Below, piece after piece: positions 24,243 to 32,282 of a stretch of DNA of 64,000 nucleotides; position 1 is the stretch's first letter; the number at the start of each line of letters is the position of its first letter. Source of the stretch: Geothrix campi. GTDB lineage: Bacteria > Acidobacteriota > Holophagae > Holophagales > Holophagaceae. Made by a program: the position numbers and the translations under genes. Below the pieces are notes generated by a model. The model saw only the letters and a program-made list of their open reading frames with translations, was not told the DNA's origin and did not search any database. The stretch spans positions 1,364,001 to 1,428,000 of the forward strand of contig NZ_JANHMP010000001.1 of NCBI RefSeq assembly GCF_024609265.1, in the 5' to 3' direction.

Positions 24243-26072
24243 TCACGCACTGGCGCGCTCCTTCCCTGCAAAGCTCTGCATCGTGATGGTCCCCACCGGG
24301 CAGCGCAGGGCGCACAGGCCGCACCGGATGCAGGTTTCCTCGTCCTTGATGAAGATCGAACCGGCCCGTTCCCCGTCCAGCAGCAGCGGCGCGAGCTCCC
24401 GGGCCGACGCCGGCACCTCACCCTCGATCAGAGAGGGCACGATCTCGATGCAGTCCTCAGGGCAGATGTCCTGGCAGCCGCCGCAGAGGATGCACTCCGT
24501 GCCCTCGTCGGGATTCTGCTCGAAGATGGTGTTCGTCCAGCAGTGGAGGCAGCGCAGGCCCTCCTGGCGCGCCGCGCCCTCGCTGAAGCATTCCTCGACT
24601 TCCGCGAAGCCCACCCGGCGGGAGGTCGGCCGCATGGGCGGGTGCTGGCGTGGGATCCCCTCGTAGTCCCAGACCCGCTCGTAGCGTTCCTCCTGCTCGA
24701 TCTCCACGGTGATCTCGGGCTCGGGGCACGGCCGGCCGCGCAGGAACTCGTCGATGGACCGGGCCGCGCGCTTGCCGTCGGCCACGGCACTGATGGCGAT
24801 GCGCGGGCCGAAGGCCGCGTCGCCGCCGGTGAAGACGCCCGGCGCTGTGGTCGCGAGGGTATCGGGATCGAAGATGATCCGCCCCTGGGCCGTCTGGATG
24901 CCGTCCTCCGGGCGCAGGAACGAGAACTCACCCGTCTGTCCGATGGCGACGATGACCGTGTCGGCCTCGATGACCTCCTCCGAGCCTTCGTCGAACTGCG
25001 GCGCGAAGCGCCCCGTCTCGTCGAACACGCGGGTCACTTTGGTGAAGGCGATGCCGGTGACCGAGCCATGCTCCCCCACGATCTGCTTGGGGCCCACGCG
25101 GTAGCGGAAGTGGATGCCCTCGTGGCGGGCCTCCTCCACCTCCTCGGGCGCGGCCGGCATCTCCTGCTCGGATTCCAGGCAGCAGACCGTGACCTCGCGG
25201 CCGCCGAAGCGGACCGCGCTGCGGGCCACGTCGAGGGCCTGGACGATGGACAGGCTGCGCTCCATGTTCGCCTGCTCGCCGCCCCGGGCCGCCGTGCGGG
25301 CCACGTCGAGAGCCACGTTGCCGCCGCCGATGACGACGACCTTCCGGCCCATGTCGACCTTGTAGCCCAGGTTCAGGTTCAGCAGGTAGTCGATGCCCTT
25401 CAGCACGCCGTCCAGCTCGATGCCCGGCGTCCGCAGGTCGCGGCTCTGCATGGCCCCCACGCCCAGGAACACGGACTTGTAGCCCTGGGCCTTCAGGTCC
25501 TCCAGCGTGAAGTCCTTGCCCAGCCGGGTATTGGTCCTCAGCTCCACACCCAGGGAGAGGATGGCGTTCACCTCGAGCTGGATGAGGGCCCGGGGCAGGC
25601 GGTACTCGGGCACGCCCAGCCGGAGCATGCCTCCGGCCACGGGCGCCGCTTCGAAGATCGTCACGGGATAGCCCAGGATGGCCAGGTCGTGGGCGCAGGC
25701 CAGGCCCGCCGGTCCCGAGCCGATGACGGCCACCTTCTCGGCGTAGCGATCGGTGCGGTGGCCATAGATCTCGGCCAGCACGGAGAAGTCCATCATGCTT
25801 TCGACGCCGAACTTCTCCGTCACGAACCGCTTCATGGCGCGGATGGCGATGGGGGCGTCGAGCTCGCCCCGGCGGCACACCGCCTCGCAGGGGGCCGCGC
25901 AGATCCGCCCGCAGATGGAGGCGAGCGGATTCGGACGGCGGGCCACCGCGTAGGCCTCACGGAACTTCCCCTGCGCGATCAGCGTCACGTACTTGCCTGC
26001 CTCGGTATGGACCGGGCACGCCCACTTGCAGGGGAAGTTCCGTTCAAGCCATTCCTGGCTGACGTCGACCAA
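24243..26072 (-). CDS. GltD-like FAD/NAD(P) oxidoreductase with C-terminal 4Fe-4S domains
   Basis: A 609-residue flavoprotein. The N-terminus has Cys motifs CKWACPVH and CGRICAAPCEAVCRRG, as in the GltD small-subunit Fe-S domain. An FAD Rossmann loop (VIGSGPAGLACAHDL) and an NAD(P) loop (VIGGGNVALDVARTA) follow. The last 130 residues hold CLHC and two ferredoxin motifs, CILCGGCQDICPEDC and CIRCGLCALRCPVGT. There is no glutamate synthase large subunit nearby, so it probably moves electrons between NAD(P)H and the adjacent Rieske/b complex. The start is TTG at 26072, which is uncertain. Confidence 0.9.
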   Translation of the reverse strand: MVDVSQEWLERNFPCKWACPVHTEAGKYVTLIAQGKFREAYAVARRPNPLASICGRICAAPCEAVCRRGELDAPIAIRAMKRFVTEKFGVESMMDFSVLAEIYGHRTDRYAEKVAVIGSGPAGLACAHDLAILGYPVTIFEAAPVAGGMLRLGVPEYRLPRALIQLEVNAILSLGVELRTNTRLGKDFTLEDLKAQGYKSVFLGVGAMQSRDLRTPGIELDGVLKGIDYLLNLNLGYKVDMGRKVVVIGGGNVALDVARTAARGGEQANMERSLSIVQALDVARSAVRFGGREVTVCCLESEQEMPAAPEEVEEARHEGIHFRYRVGPKQIVGEHGSVTGIAFTKVTRVFDETGRFAPQFDEGSEEVIEADTVIVAIGQTGEFSFLRPEDGIQTAQGRIIFDPDTLATTAPGVFTGGDAAFGPRIAISAVADGKRAARSIDEFLRGRPCPEPEITVEIEQEERYERVWDYEGIPRQHPPMRPTSRRVGFAEVEECFSEGAARQEGLRCLHCWTNTIFEQNPDEGTECILCGGCQDICPEDCIEIVPSLIEGEVPASARELAPLLLDGERAGSIFIKDEETCIRCGLCALRCPVGTITMQSFAGKERASA

Positions 26073-26076
26073 GGAG

Positions 26077-26655
26077 CTACCTCGCGATCTCGAAATCCAC
26101 CTGGGTGCTGCCCGCGACCTTGACGGCCTTCTGCGCCGCCTTCAGCTTCGGGTGCCAGACCTTCACGGTGAACTGGCCATCGGGGACGTTCTTGATCTCG
26201 TAGCTGCCGTCCGCCTTGGTGACGGCGTAGTACGGGGTGGGCACGGCCACGACGAAGCCTTCCATTTCGGGATGGACCTTGCACAGCAGCGTCGCCTGGC
26301 ACTCGTTCTTGAAGGTGTAGCTGCGGGACTGGCCCTGGGGCCAGGTGCCGAGGTTGAACTTGCTGCAGCAGGTGTCGGGCGAGAAGACGTTGTGCAGCAC
26401 GGCGTCGTCGTTGTGGAAGTCGACCGTGGTGCCCACCTGCACGGGGAGCACATGCGGGATGAAGACGAGGTTCTTCTGGTCGACCACGGCGTGCTTGGCG
26501 GGCGCGGGGAAGGTCTTCCCGGGGATGGCGTCCAGGTAGACCACGGCGTCGGCGCTGTTGCGCACACCCTTGCAGGCCACTTTCCCGTGGAGGTCGCCGG
26601 CGGGCAGCGAGCCCACCACGCCGAGGGCCAGGATGGTGCAGAGTGCGAGTTTCAT
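26077..26655 (-). CDS. secreted cupredoxin (plastocyanin-like) with C-terminal beta domain
   Basis: A 192-residue exported protein. Residues 1-20 are a signal peptide (KLALCTILALGVVGSLPAG). The type-1-copper ligand pattern is visible: the first His in AVLHNVFSP, then Cys, His and Met in LLCKVHPEMEGF. The last 45 residues (ADGSYEIKNVPDGQFTVKVW) resemble carboxypeptidase-regulatory-type beta-sandwich domains, as in methylamine-utilization-like cupredoxins. Its place between the cytochrome-porin fusion and the bc complex suggests a periplasmic copper electron carrier. Its stop lies 4 bp before the start of the oxidoreductase gene. Confidence 0.88.
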   Translation of the reverse strand: MKLALCTILALGVVGSLPAGDLHGKVACKGVRNSADAVVYLDAIPGKTFPAPAKHAVVDQKNLVFIPHVLPVQVGTTVDFHNDDAVLHNVFSPDTCCSKFNLGTWPQGQSRSYTFKNECQATLLCKVHPEMEGFVVAVPTPYYAVTKADGSYEIKNVPDGQFTVKVWHPKLKAAQKAVKVAGSTQVDFEIAR

Positions 26656-26705
26656 CGGAGGACTCCTGTCATGCGGAAGGCGCCAGGCGCCTCCTGCGAA
26701 GTGAA

Positions 26706-28196
26706 TTAGAAGGCGGCGCGGATGACGGTGTTGATGGCCTTGTTGGTGCCGACTCCGGCCTGGTCCGACTTCTGGTACTCGAGCATGAACTTCACGTTGG
26801 CCGCGGCCAGGTAGGTGAAGTTGAAGTTGGAGACCTTCAGGGGCTGGACGGTGGTGTCGCCGGGCGTGAGCTTCTCGAAGCGGGCGGAGACGTGGAAGGG
26901 CGGCGCGATCACGTAGTCCGCCTGGACGAAGCCGGCCTTGTAGGTGCGGTCGTTCGTGCTCACCACGGTGAGGTTGTCGGCGGTGCGGAGCTCCAGGGTG
27001 TCTCGGCCATCCAGGTAGACGCCGAACACATTCAGGTCCATCCAGGTCCAGGAGGCGTAGAGGCCGCCGCGCGTGTAGCTCGTGTCCTGCATGTGGTAGG
27101 GGTTGGTTCCGTCCACGGGATCGATGACCAGGCCGTTGATGTCCGCAGCCAGGAAGTCGACGCTCGTGGCATTGCCCTTCAGGCCGAACACGCCCACGCG
27201 GAATGATTTCTCGCGCCAGTTCTCAGGCGGCAGCTGCACGCCTTCCGTGTCGCCATCCAGGCCCATGCCGCCGAACTTGTAGTCCATCCGGAGGTAGACG
27301 TCCTTGTGGGTGCTGTTGTTGTAGTTCCCGTTGGGGGCGCCGGTCGTGCCGAGGGCACTGCTGCCGCTGACCTGCGTGTTCGCCCCGGGGCTGATCTTGC
27401 TCATGACCCCGAAGGTGTAGAAGAAGCGGTGGCCGAGCACACCGTAGGCCTCGATGGCGCGGGCCCGGGCGGGCAGGGACACGACGCCGGCCGCATCATC
27501 CAGGATGCCCACGCCGCCGAGGTAGCCCACGGGGTTGTAGTTGAACATCGAGTCCACGCCGTTGTCGGTCATGATCCACATTTCCTGGAACCCGTCGTAG
27601 AGGTTCGGCGCGAACTTCCCGATGCGGACGCTGAAGGCGTGCTCGGGCCCGAGGATGGAATCGAAGTCCAGGCGGGCATGCTCGATCTCCGTTCCGGAAC
27701 TCCCGTCGGAATTCTCGGCGTGAGTCAGCTCGGCCATGAAGCTCATGTGCTCGCCCAGCGTGCCCGCCGCGAAGAGGTTCACCTCCTGGGGGAACTGGAA
27801 GTCGTTGTGGACGACCGTCTTGGTCCCGGTGGCGTCCGTGGCGGCGTTGTAGACGCTGGCCATCTTCACGTTCATGGCCAGGGGGGCGTTGCCCGGCAGC
27901 TCATTGGGCCACACGGCCTGGGGCCACACCCGCTTGTAGGCCTCGGAGCCCAGCGAGACGGGCCTCTGCTTGATCTGGTCCTCGGTCTCCTTGGGCATCC
28001 GGTAGCCGTTCAGGCGGAACGCCTCACCGAACGCGTTGAGCTTGGGGAACACCGTGTGGCAGGTCACGCAGGAGGTCTGGTACTTCCGCGCGAAGATCGG
28101 GAAGGCGCGGGCGGGCGTGGCCAGACCCAGGAAGAGGCCCACCAGGAGGGCGAGCCCTCCGAGGTGTCGATACGGATGTTTCAGGTCGTGGCGCAT
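26706..28196 (-). CDS. Cyc2-like outer-membrane cytochrome-porin fusion
   Basis: A 496-residue exported protein. After a signal peptide (about residues 12-31) there is a single heme motif CVTCH at 43-47, in the context FARKYQTSCVTCHTVFPKLN followed by FGEAFRLNGYRMP. That is the Cyc2 pattern: one short heme domain fused directly to a porin. The remaining 430 residues alternate short polar and amphipathic strands and end in Phe, as outer-membrane barrels do. Cyc2 proteins oxidise extracellular Fe(II) in several lineages; function here is inferred. It is the first gene of the respiratory operon. The ATG at 28196 has an AAGGAGCA site upstream. Confidence 0.85.
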   Translation of the reverse strand: MRHDLKHPYRHLGGLALLVGLFLGLATPARAFPIFARKYQTSCVTCHTVFPKLNAFGEAFRLNGYRMPKETEDQIKQRPVSLGSEAYKRVWPQAVWPNELPGNAPLAMNVKMASVYNAATDATGTKTVVHNDFQFPQEVNLFAAGTLGEHMSFMAELTHAENSDGSSGTEIEHARLDFDSILGPEHAFSVRIGKFAPNLYDGFQEMWIMTDNGVDSMFNYNPVGYLGGVGILDDAAGVVSLPARARAIEAYGVLGHRFFYTFGVMSKISPGANTQVSGSSALGTTGAPNGNYNNSTHKDVYLRMDYKFGGMGLDGDTEGVQLPPENWREKSFRVGVFGLKGNATSVDFLAADINGLVIDPVDGTNPYHMQDTSYTRGGLYASWTWMDLNVFGVYLDGRDTLELRTADNLTVVSTNDRTYKAGFVQADYVIAPPFHVSARFEKLTPGDTTVQPLKVSNFNFTYLAAANVKFMLEYQKSDQAGVGTNKAINTVIRAAF

Positions 28197-28351
28197 GGGG
28201 GGGTGCTCCTTGGGATGGGTTTCAGCCCCAAGGAATACGACTGGCCGCCGGCCACCACCATCAAGCGCCTGCATCATTCTCTGTGGGGAGGATGCATCAC
28301 GGCCGTGTCACGAATCCTGTCGCGTCACGTGCAAAAATAAAAATAGCTCAG

Positions 28352-28357
28352 ATTATA
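28352..28357 (-). promoter_or_regulatory. sigma-70-like -10 box of the respiratory operon
   Basis: TATAAT on the minus strand (28357-28352) in an unusually AT-rich patch (28330-28365) upstream of the cytochrome-porin gene. It leaves a leader of about 150 bases. No convincing -35 box is seen, which would fit an activator-dependent promoter, perhaps driven by the adjacent LuxR-type regulator. Confidence 0.4.
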
Positions 28358-28384
28358 TTTCAACACTCCAGGGACCGCCCACCT

Positions 28385-29047
28385 TCAGACGATGCCCTTC
28401 TGGAAGGCGAAGGCCACCGCCTCGGCCTTGGAATGCACCTCCAGCTTGTCGAGGATCTTCTGGGTGTGGTTCCGCACGGTCAGGGCCGAAATGTGGAGGA
28501 AGTCCGCGATCTCGGGGGTGGTCCGCCCCGCGGCGATGAGGCCCAGAATCTCCACTTCCCGCTGGCTGAGCCGGCGGGCCCGGGCATCCGGCGACTCGCG
28601 GGCGTTCTGCACGGCCGGCCGGGGGGCCGCACCCAGCTCGCTCCCCGCAGCGGGTGCGGCCGCCGGCTTCAGGATGTGCATCAGATAGAAGTGGTGGGGC
28701 GGTGGTGCCGCCAGTTGGAGGATGACCACCTCGGCGAGGACCAGGTGCCGATCCTTCGCCATGAAGCGGAGGTCGAAGTGCCGGACCACCTCCCCCCGGC
28801 CCGCCATGCCCACCAGGGGGCAGTTCTCGCTGCAGTAGCGGTTGCCCCAGCCGTCGCACCCGCCCATCAGGTCCGCGCAGCAGGCGCCCTCGGCTTCCTG
28901 GGCCGTGTAGCCCAGCAGGGCCTCCGCGCTGTGGTTCCAGGCCGCGATGCGGTTGTGGCGGTCCGTGATGAACACCGGGTCGGGGGAATCGTCGACCGTC
29001 GCCAGGATGGGACGCAAGGCCTCGGGCAGACGGGAGACCGCGCTCAC
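28385..29047 (-). CDS. PAS-LuxR transcriptional regulator with Cys-rich sensor
   Basis: A 220-residue regulator. A PAS domain (about residues 15-135) carries five Cys in a tight cluster (CC at 56-57, C64, C72, C76; GGCDGWGNRYCSENCP), suggesting an Fe-S, heme or redox-thiol sensor. The last 60 residues are a LuxR-type helix-turn-helix (SQREVEILGLIAAGRTTPEI, then TVRNHTQKILDKLEV). It has no receiver domain, so the sensor acts directly. I prefer the GTG at 29047; the open frame extends to an ATG at 29167. It is in the same direction as, and just upstream of, the respiratory operon. The 295-bp gap before topA is AT-rich at 29140-29235. Confidence 0.85.
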   Translation of the reverse strand: MSAVSRLPEALRPILATVDDSPDPVFITDRHNRIAAWNHSAEALLGYTAQEAEGACCADLMGGCDGWGNRYCSENCPLVGMAGRGEVVRHFDLRFMAKDRHLVLAEVVILQLAAPPPHHFYLMHILKPAAAPAAGSELGAAPRPAVQNARESPDARARRLSQREVEILGLIAAGRTTPEIADFLHISALTVRNHTQKILDKLEVHSKAEAVAFAFQKGIV

Positions 29048-29342
29048 CGGCGCTCCCCCGATCCCCGGCGGGCGGCGACAGGCTGGCCAGGAACTCGACT
29101 CATGGGATCCGCTCCGTGGTCCCGGAGGGCCAGTGATGAAGAAAATGCGTCGTATTCTCCACAGCACAACGAAGACATGTCCACAGAAATTTCACATGTA
29201 TTTGTATAAACAAGATTTTAAGACCCGCGTCATGACTGCCTTTCTTCGTTTTTTACCAGGGGGGTTCGTGGTACCCCTCCCCGCTGGCACTTGACAAACC
29301 TCTGCCCCCAGGTCCCATCCTTAGCCCCCTAGGAGTTCCACC

Positions 29343-31877
29343 GTGGCCAGGAAGCTGAAGCAAGACGATGCGAGTTCACCGAGCCCCGCTGAGCCCTCGG
29401 TCAAGGGCCAGAAGCTGGTGATCGTCGAAAGCCCGTCGAAGGCCAAGACCATCACCAAGTACCTGGGCAAGGGGTACAAGGTCATGGCCTCCGTGGGCCA
29501 CATCCGGGATCTGCCCCGCAAGCTGGGGGTGGACATCGAGAACGGCTTCCAGGAGGAGTACGAGATCAGCCCGGCCAAGGAGAAGGTGGTCCGGGAGCTG
29601 CGGTCCGCCGCCAAGTCCGCCTCCGAGATCGTGCTCGCCACCGACCCTGACCGCGAGGGAGAGGCCATCAGCTGGCACCTGCTGGAGGCCATCAAGCCGC
29701 CCAAGAGCCTGCCCGTGAGCCGGGTCCTGTTCAACGAGATCACCCCCACGGGCATCGCCAAGGCCATGGCGGCGCCCACGGTCATTAATAAGAAGCTGGT
29801 GGACGCCCAGCGGGCCCGCCGCGTGCTCGACCGCCTGGTGGGCTACAAGGTCAGCCAGGTGCTCTGGGACAAGGTGCGCCGGGGCCTGTCGGCCGGCCGC
29901 GTCCAGAGCGTGGCCGTGCGCATCATCGTGGACCGCGAGCTGGAGATCCAGGCCTTCAACCCGGTCGAGTACTGGGTGCTGAAGGGCAAGTTCGCCGCCA
30001 AGCTGCCGCCCAGCTTCTGGATGAAGCTGGTGAAGGTGGGCGGCGAGGCCCTCCAGCTCGGCAACAAGGAGACCAAGCGCCGGGTGGCCGACGCCCTCCA
30101 GGCCAAGGATCTCAAGGCCAAGCTGGAGAAGGCCGCCTACAAGGTCACCAGCCTGGAAACCAAGGAGAAGAAGCGCAACCCCGCCGCGCCCTTCACCACC
30201 GCCAAGCTGCAGCAGGAATCGGCCCAGAAGCTGAAGATGAGCGTCAGCCGCACCATGCAGAACGCCCAGCGCCTCTACGAGGGCCTGGATTTCGGCGAGG
30301 GCCCCGTGGGCCTCATCACCTACATGCGCACGGATTCGCCCCGCCTGGCCCCAGAGGCCATCGAGGCCACCCGCGAGTTCATCGCCAAGAAATACGGGAA
30401 GGAATACCTGCCCGCCAAGGCCCGCATCTACACGGGCAAGGCCGGGGCGCAGGATGCCCACGAGGCCATCCGCCCCACGGACATCACACGCACCCCTGAG
30501 TCGCTGCGAGGACACCTCGAACCGGATCAGTTCCGGCTCTATGCCCTGATCTGGCGGCGGACGATGGCTTGCCAGATGGAGGCCGCGCGCTTCGACGAGA
30601 CGGTGGTCCAGACCGAAGCCGAGGTCGGCAAGGAAACCGCGCTCTTCGAGGCCAAGGGCGAGATCGAGCGCTTCCCCGGCTGGCTGGCGGTCTACCGCGC
30701 CGAGAAGACCGAGACCGAGGCCGAGTCCATCGCCGACGCCACCAAGGGCGACGAGGAGGACGAGGACGAGGCCCTGCTGCCGGCCCTCAAGCTGGGCGAG
30801 GCCCTGAAGCTGGAGCAGCTCGACGCGGACCAGCAGTTCACCAAGCCCCCCGCCCGCTTCAACGAAGCCACCCTGGTGAAGGAGCTGGAAGAGGACGGCA
30901 TCGGCCGTCCCTCCACCTACGCCAGCATCATCAGCACCATCCAGGACCGGGACTACGTGAAGAAGCACGAGGGCCGCTTCAAGCCCACGGAGCTGGGCAT
31001 GGTGGTCACCGAGCTGCTCATCCAGGGCTTCCCTCGCCTGCTGGACAGCAAGTACACCTCGGGCATGGAGGGCAACCTCGATCTCATCGAGGACGGCAAG
31101 CTCACCTTCAAGAAGGCCATGACGGACTTCTACGGCCCCTTCGAGCAGGCCTTGGCCGCCGCCGGGCAGGACATGCAGAACCTGAAGGCCGGTGTGCCCA
31201 CGGGCGAGAAGTGCCCCAAGTGCGGCGACCGGAAGAAGCACCCGGGCGTGCTGCTCAAGCGCATCGGCCGCAACGGGCTCTTCGTGGGCTGCACCAACTA
31301 CAGCGCCGAGAAGGAAGCCGACAAGTGTGACTACACGGCGGACCTGGAGAAGATGGAGGAGCCCGAGGACGCGCCCGAGTGCCCGCTCTGCGGCACCACG
31401 CCCATGAACCTGCGCAAGGGCCAGTGGGGCCCCTTCTGGGCCTGCCCCAACTACCCCAAGTGCAAGGGCATCGTGAAGGCCGATCCCAAGGGCATCCCCG
31501 TGCCGCCGGACGAGCCCATCGGGGAGAAGTGCCCCAACTGCGGCAAGGACTTCGTGAAGCGCCACGGCCGCTACGGCGAGTTCATCTGCTGCATCGACTA
31601 CCCCACCTGCAAGACGGTGAAGAAGGAGATCCTGGCCGTGCCCTGCCCCAAGTGCGGCGGCGGCCTCAGCCCCCGCAAGACGCGCTTCGGCAAGGTCTTC
31701 TACGGCTGCACCAACTACCCCAAGTGCGACTACACCGCCTGGGACAAGCCCGTCCCCGTCACCTGCCCCGCCTGCAAGAACCCCAGCATGGGCGAGAAGA
31801 CCCGGAAGCCACGGGGCAAGGACCCCATCCAAGTCCTCATTTGCCCCAAGTGCGGGCATGAAGAGCCGATGGGATGA
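29343..31877 (+). CDS. topA: DNA topoisomerase I
   Basis: An 844-residue type IA topoisomerase that relaxes negative supercoils. The TOPRIM domain has VIVESPSKAKTITKYLG and ATDPDREGEAISWHL (the DxDxE metal site); the active-site Tyr lies in GLITYMRTDS. The C-terminus has four zinc-ribbon modules, beginning CPKCGDRKK, CPLCGTTPM, CPNCGKDFV and CPKCGGGLS, followed by CPACK and CPKCGHEE. The start is GTG at 29343, with TAGGAG upstream. A TTGACA at 29291-29296 could be its -35 box. Its stop is immediately followed by a tRNA fragment and foreign DNA. Confidence 0.97.
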   Translation: MARKLKQDDASSPSPAEPSVKGQKLVIVESPSKAKTITKYLGKGYKVMASVGHIRDLPRKLGVDIENGFQEEYEISPAKEKVVRELRSAAKSASEIVLATDPDREGEAISWHLLEAIKPPKSLPVSRVLFNEITPTGIAKAMAAPTVINKKLVDAQRARRVLDRLVGYKVSQVLWDKVRRGLSAGRVQSVAVRIIVDRELEIQAFNPVEYWVLKGKFAAKLPPSFWMKLVKVGGEALQLGNKETKRRVADALQAKDLKAKLEKAAYKVTSLETKEKKRNPAAPFTTAKLQQESAQKLKMSVSRTMQNAQRLYEGLDFGEGPVGLITYMRTDSPRLAPEAIEATREFIAKKYGKEYLPAKARIYTGKAGAQDAHEAIRPTDITRTPESLRGHLEPDQFRLYALIWRRTMACQMEAARFDETVVQTEAEVGKETALFEAKGEIERFPGWLAVYRAEKTETEAESIADATKGDEEDEDEALLPALKLGEALKLEQLDADQQFTKPPARFNEATLVKELEEDGIGRPSTYASIISTIQDRDYVKKHEGRFKPTELGMVVTELLIQGFPRLLDSKYTSGMEGNLDLIEDGKLTFKKAMTDFYGPFEQALAAAGQDMQNLKAGVPTGEKCPKCGDRKKHPGVLLKRIGRNGLFVGCTNYSAEKEADKCDYTADLEKMEEPEDAPECPLCGTTPMNLRKGQWGPFWACPNYPKCKGIVKADPKGIPVPPDEPIGEKCPNCGKDFVKRHGRYGEFICCIDYPTCKTVKKEILAVPCPKCGGGLSPRKTRFGKVFYGCTNYPKCDYTAWDKPVPVTCPACKNPSMGEKTRKPRGKDPIQVLICPKCGHEEPMG

Positions 31878-31886
31878 GCTGCTGAT

Positions 31887-31936
31887 TCGTAATCAGCAGG
31901 TCGCAGGTTCGAATCCTATTAGTTGCCGGACAAGGG
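31887..31936 (+). tRNA. tRNA-Thr(CGT) 3'-part fragment, probable attachment-site remnant
   Basis: Bases just after the topA stop form an intact anticodon arm, GCTGA-TTCGTAA-TCAGC with anticodon CGT, then a variable loop and a T-arm GCAGG-TTCGAAT-CCTAT with one mismatch. The 5' acceptor and D-arm are missing; topA coding sequence occupies their place. It is therefore a fragment, not a working gene. Such 3' fragments mark att sites of tyrosine-integrase elements. Confidence 0.7.
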
Positions 31937-32282
31937 TAGCGGAGAGGGGGTTTTGGGTGGGTATGGTTCCCTGTGCTAATTAGTGGAGGATCTGCCCGAA
32001 GTCTGCGGGGCCCAACGGGGCAGCATGCCCGTAGACTCAGACCCCAGACCGGGATGCGGGGGTTGCGACTCAACCCATAGCTCCCTTGGTGTTTAACATC
32101 CCCATTGGCAACCGGCTCCTCTGGGATGGGTTCGGTGCTGGCAGCTGGGGCCTCAGCTTGCCGCTGGTGACATTAAGCCTGATATATCAATGAATGTAAT
32201 CTTTGACGTCAATCCAAAGCCCTCAAGCTAAACTAGAGGACTTGAGCCTAACGCCTTTTCAAAGTGCGAGTTCGTAATCACC
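31937..32282. other. intergenic region at left end of the AT-rich island
   Basis: No supported gene. The GC content falls from left to right, and the last 110 bases before the ATG at 32283 are AT-rich and probably contain the island promoter. A minus-strand open frame here reads the tRNA fragment and is spurious. Confidence 0.5.

Noticed and set aside
29376-31859. 827-residue open frame antisense to topA
   Set aside because: It is a GC-rich shadow of topA; the residues are low-complexity (Leu/Gly/Ala/His) and match no family.
31837-32073. 78-residue open frame reading NRIRTCDLLITNQ
   Set aside because: This is the well-known false protein produced by translating a tRNA on the opposite strand; it covers the tRNA-Thr fragment.
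31877-32282. Small regulatory RNA or riboswitch after topA
   Set aside because: Apart from the tRNA fragment I see no conserved fold; the GC drop is better explained by the foreign island.
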